The notes under the pieces are model-generated. The model worked only from the letters and a program-made list of their open reading frames with translations. It did not search any database and had not been told where the DNA came from. Of a stretch of DNA of 5,306 bases, positions 5,090 through 5,306 are shown piece by piece (the first letter of the stretch is position 1; each line of letters opens with the position of its first letter). Location: assembly GCA_027056155.1 (NCBI GenBank), contig JALULR010000223.1, forward strand, positions 1,065 through 6,370, given 5' to 3'. Position numbers and translations under genes: made by a program. Source of the DNA: DHVE2 group archaeon. Its GTDB lineage: Archaea > Thermoplasmatota > Thermoplasmata > Thermoplasmatales > Aciduliprofundaceae.

Positions 5090-5306
5090 ATGAAGTCCTT
5101 GCTCAATTCAATAAAGACGGAAGAGGTGGAAATGAAAGAGAAAATGAAAGAGAGACAGGGTATGGTATCTCCCGATGACGAAGAATTGATGGAACTTGTG
5201 GAAAAGCTCAGGGTTAAGATAAAGATTGTTGGCTGTGGGGGTGGGGGAAGCAACACGATTAACAGGATTATGGAAGAGGGAATCCATGGGGATGTGGAGC
5301 TTGTTG
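5090..5306 (+). CDS. ftsZ: Cell division GTPase FtsZ, archaeal type (3' end cut by window)
   Basis: The first 72 residues of a tubulin-superfamily GTPase that polymerises into the division ring at mid-cell. Residues 42-62 contain the N-terminal nucleotide-binding G-box (KIKIVGCGGGGSNTINR), followed by EEGIHGDVEL. The VGCGG.G.NTI pattern is what I recall from Methanocaldococcus FtsZ1, and the SPDDEELMELVEKLR segment before it matches the acidic SPED.ELLE leader of archaeal FtsZ1 proteins. The N-terminal extension of about 41 residues is longer than the roughly ten of bacterial FtsZ and is rich in Lys, Glu and Met. The usual GGGGNN is GGGGSN here, a tolerated variation because E. coli has Gly at that position. 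The gene runs off the right edge, so the tubulin-signature GGGTG loop and C-terminal tail are not visible. The gene has its own promoter, divergent from the Pro-rich membrane-protein gene. Confidence 0.93.
   Translation, partial: MKSLLNSIKTEEVEMKEKMKERQGMVSPDDEELMELVEKLRVKIKIVGCGGGGSNTINRIMEEGIHGDVELV

Noticed and set aside
5053..5256. Minus-strand frame opposite the start of ftsZ
   Set aside because: It is a Ser/Ile-rich antisense shadow of the Lys/Glu-rich FtsZ leader.
1..5306. CRISPR array, insertion sequence, tRNA or integration site
   Set aside because: No spaced direct repeats, transposase motifs, tRNA-like folds or duplicated ends were seen on either strand.

Overview
The window looks like a compact stretch of a euryarchaeal chromosome. 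The main evidence is a truncated archaeal-type FtsZ at the right edge, promoter-like BRE/TATA elements at archaeal spacing, genes that appear leaderless beside genes with GGTGA/GAGG ribosome-binding sites, and a SAMHD1-like HD phosphohydrolase. The combination would suit a Thermoplasmatota/DHVE2-type lineage such as Aciduliprofundum, but that placement is a guess from memory and the sequence does not prove it. Base composition is moderately AT-rich by eye. No rRNA, tRNA, CRISPR array or insertion sequence was seen.

Layout. Positions 3-3222 hold three plus-strand genes. The first is a YdjM-type membrane-bound metal-dependent hydrolase with an unusual soluble insert of about 140 residues. After 38 bases comes a SAMHD1/COG1078-type HD-domain nucleotide phosphohydrolase with a complete catalytic residue set. 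It is followed by an uncharacterised protein with two N-terminal membrane helices and a helical, charged cytoplasmic part. The HD stop codon lies inside the ribosome-binding site of this third gene, so the last two are probably translationally coupled. A 59-base convergent gap (3223-3281) contains only a well-spaced ribosome-binding site in front of a six-codon reading frame.

On the minus strand, 4325-3282 encodes an enolase-superfamily dipeptide epimerase. It has the KxK, D/E/D, second lysine and DxD motifs, but the glutamate-recognising arginine of the Bacillus enzyme is a glycine here. Just upstream of it, 4865-4365 (also minus) encodes a small protein with a Pro/Gln/Tyr-rich N-terminus and three membrane helices. 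It has its own promoter, and its 3' end abuts a promoter that fits leaderless transcription of the epimerase. The 224 bases from 4866 to 5089 form a divergent control region: a TATA box framed by a perfect 7-bp inverted repeat for the membrane protein, and a consensus TATA box plus GAGG site for ftsZ (5090 to the window end, partial).

How they work together. The firm functional assignments are a nucleotide phosphohydrolase, a dipeptide epimerase for peptide use, and cell division (FtsZ). The two membrane proteins of unknown role sit beside the HD enzyme and ftsZ respectively, and any functional link is inferred from position only. Nothing in the window establishes a new system. The most promising leads are the coupled HD/two-helix pair, the insert in the YdjM-type protein, and the operator-like dyad over a TATA box.
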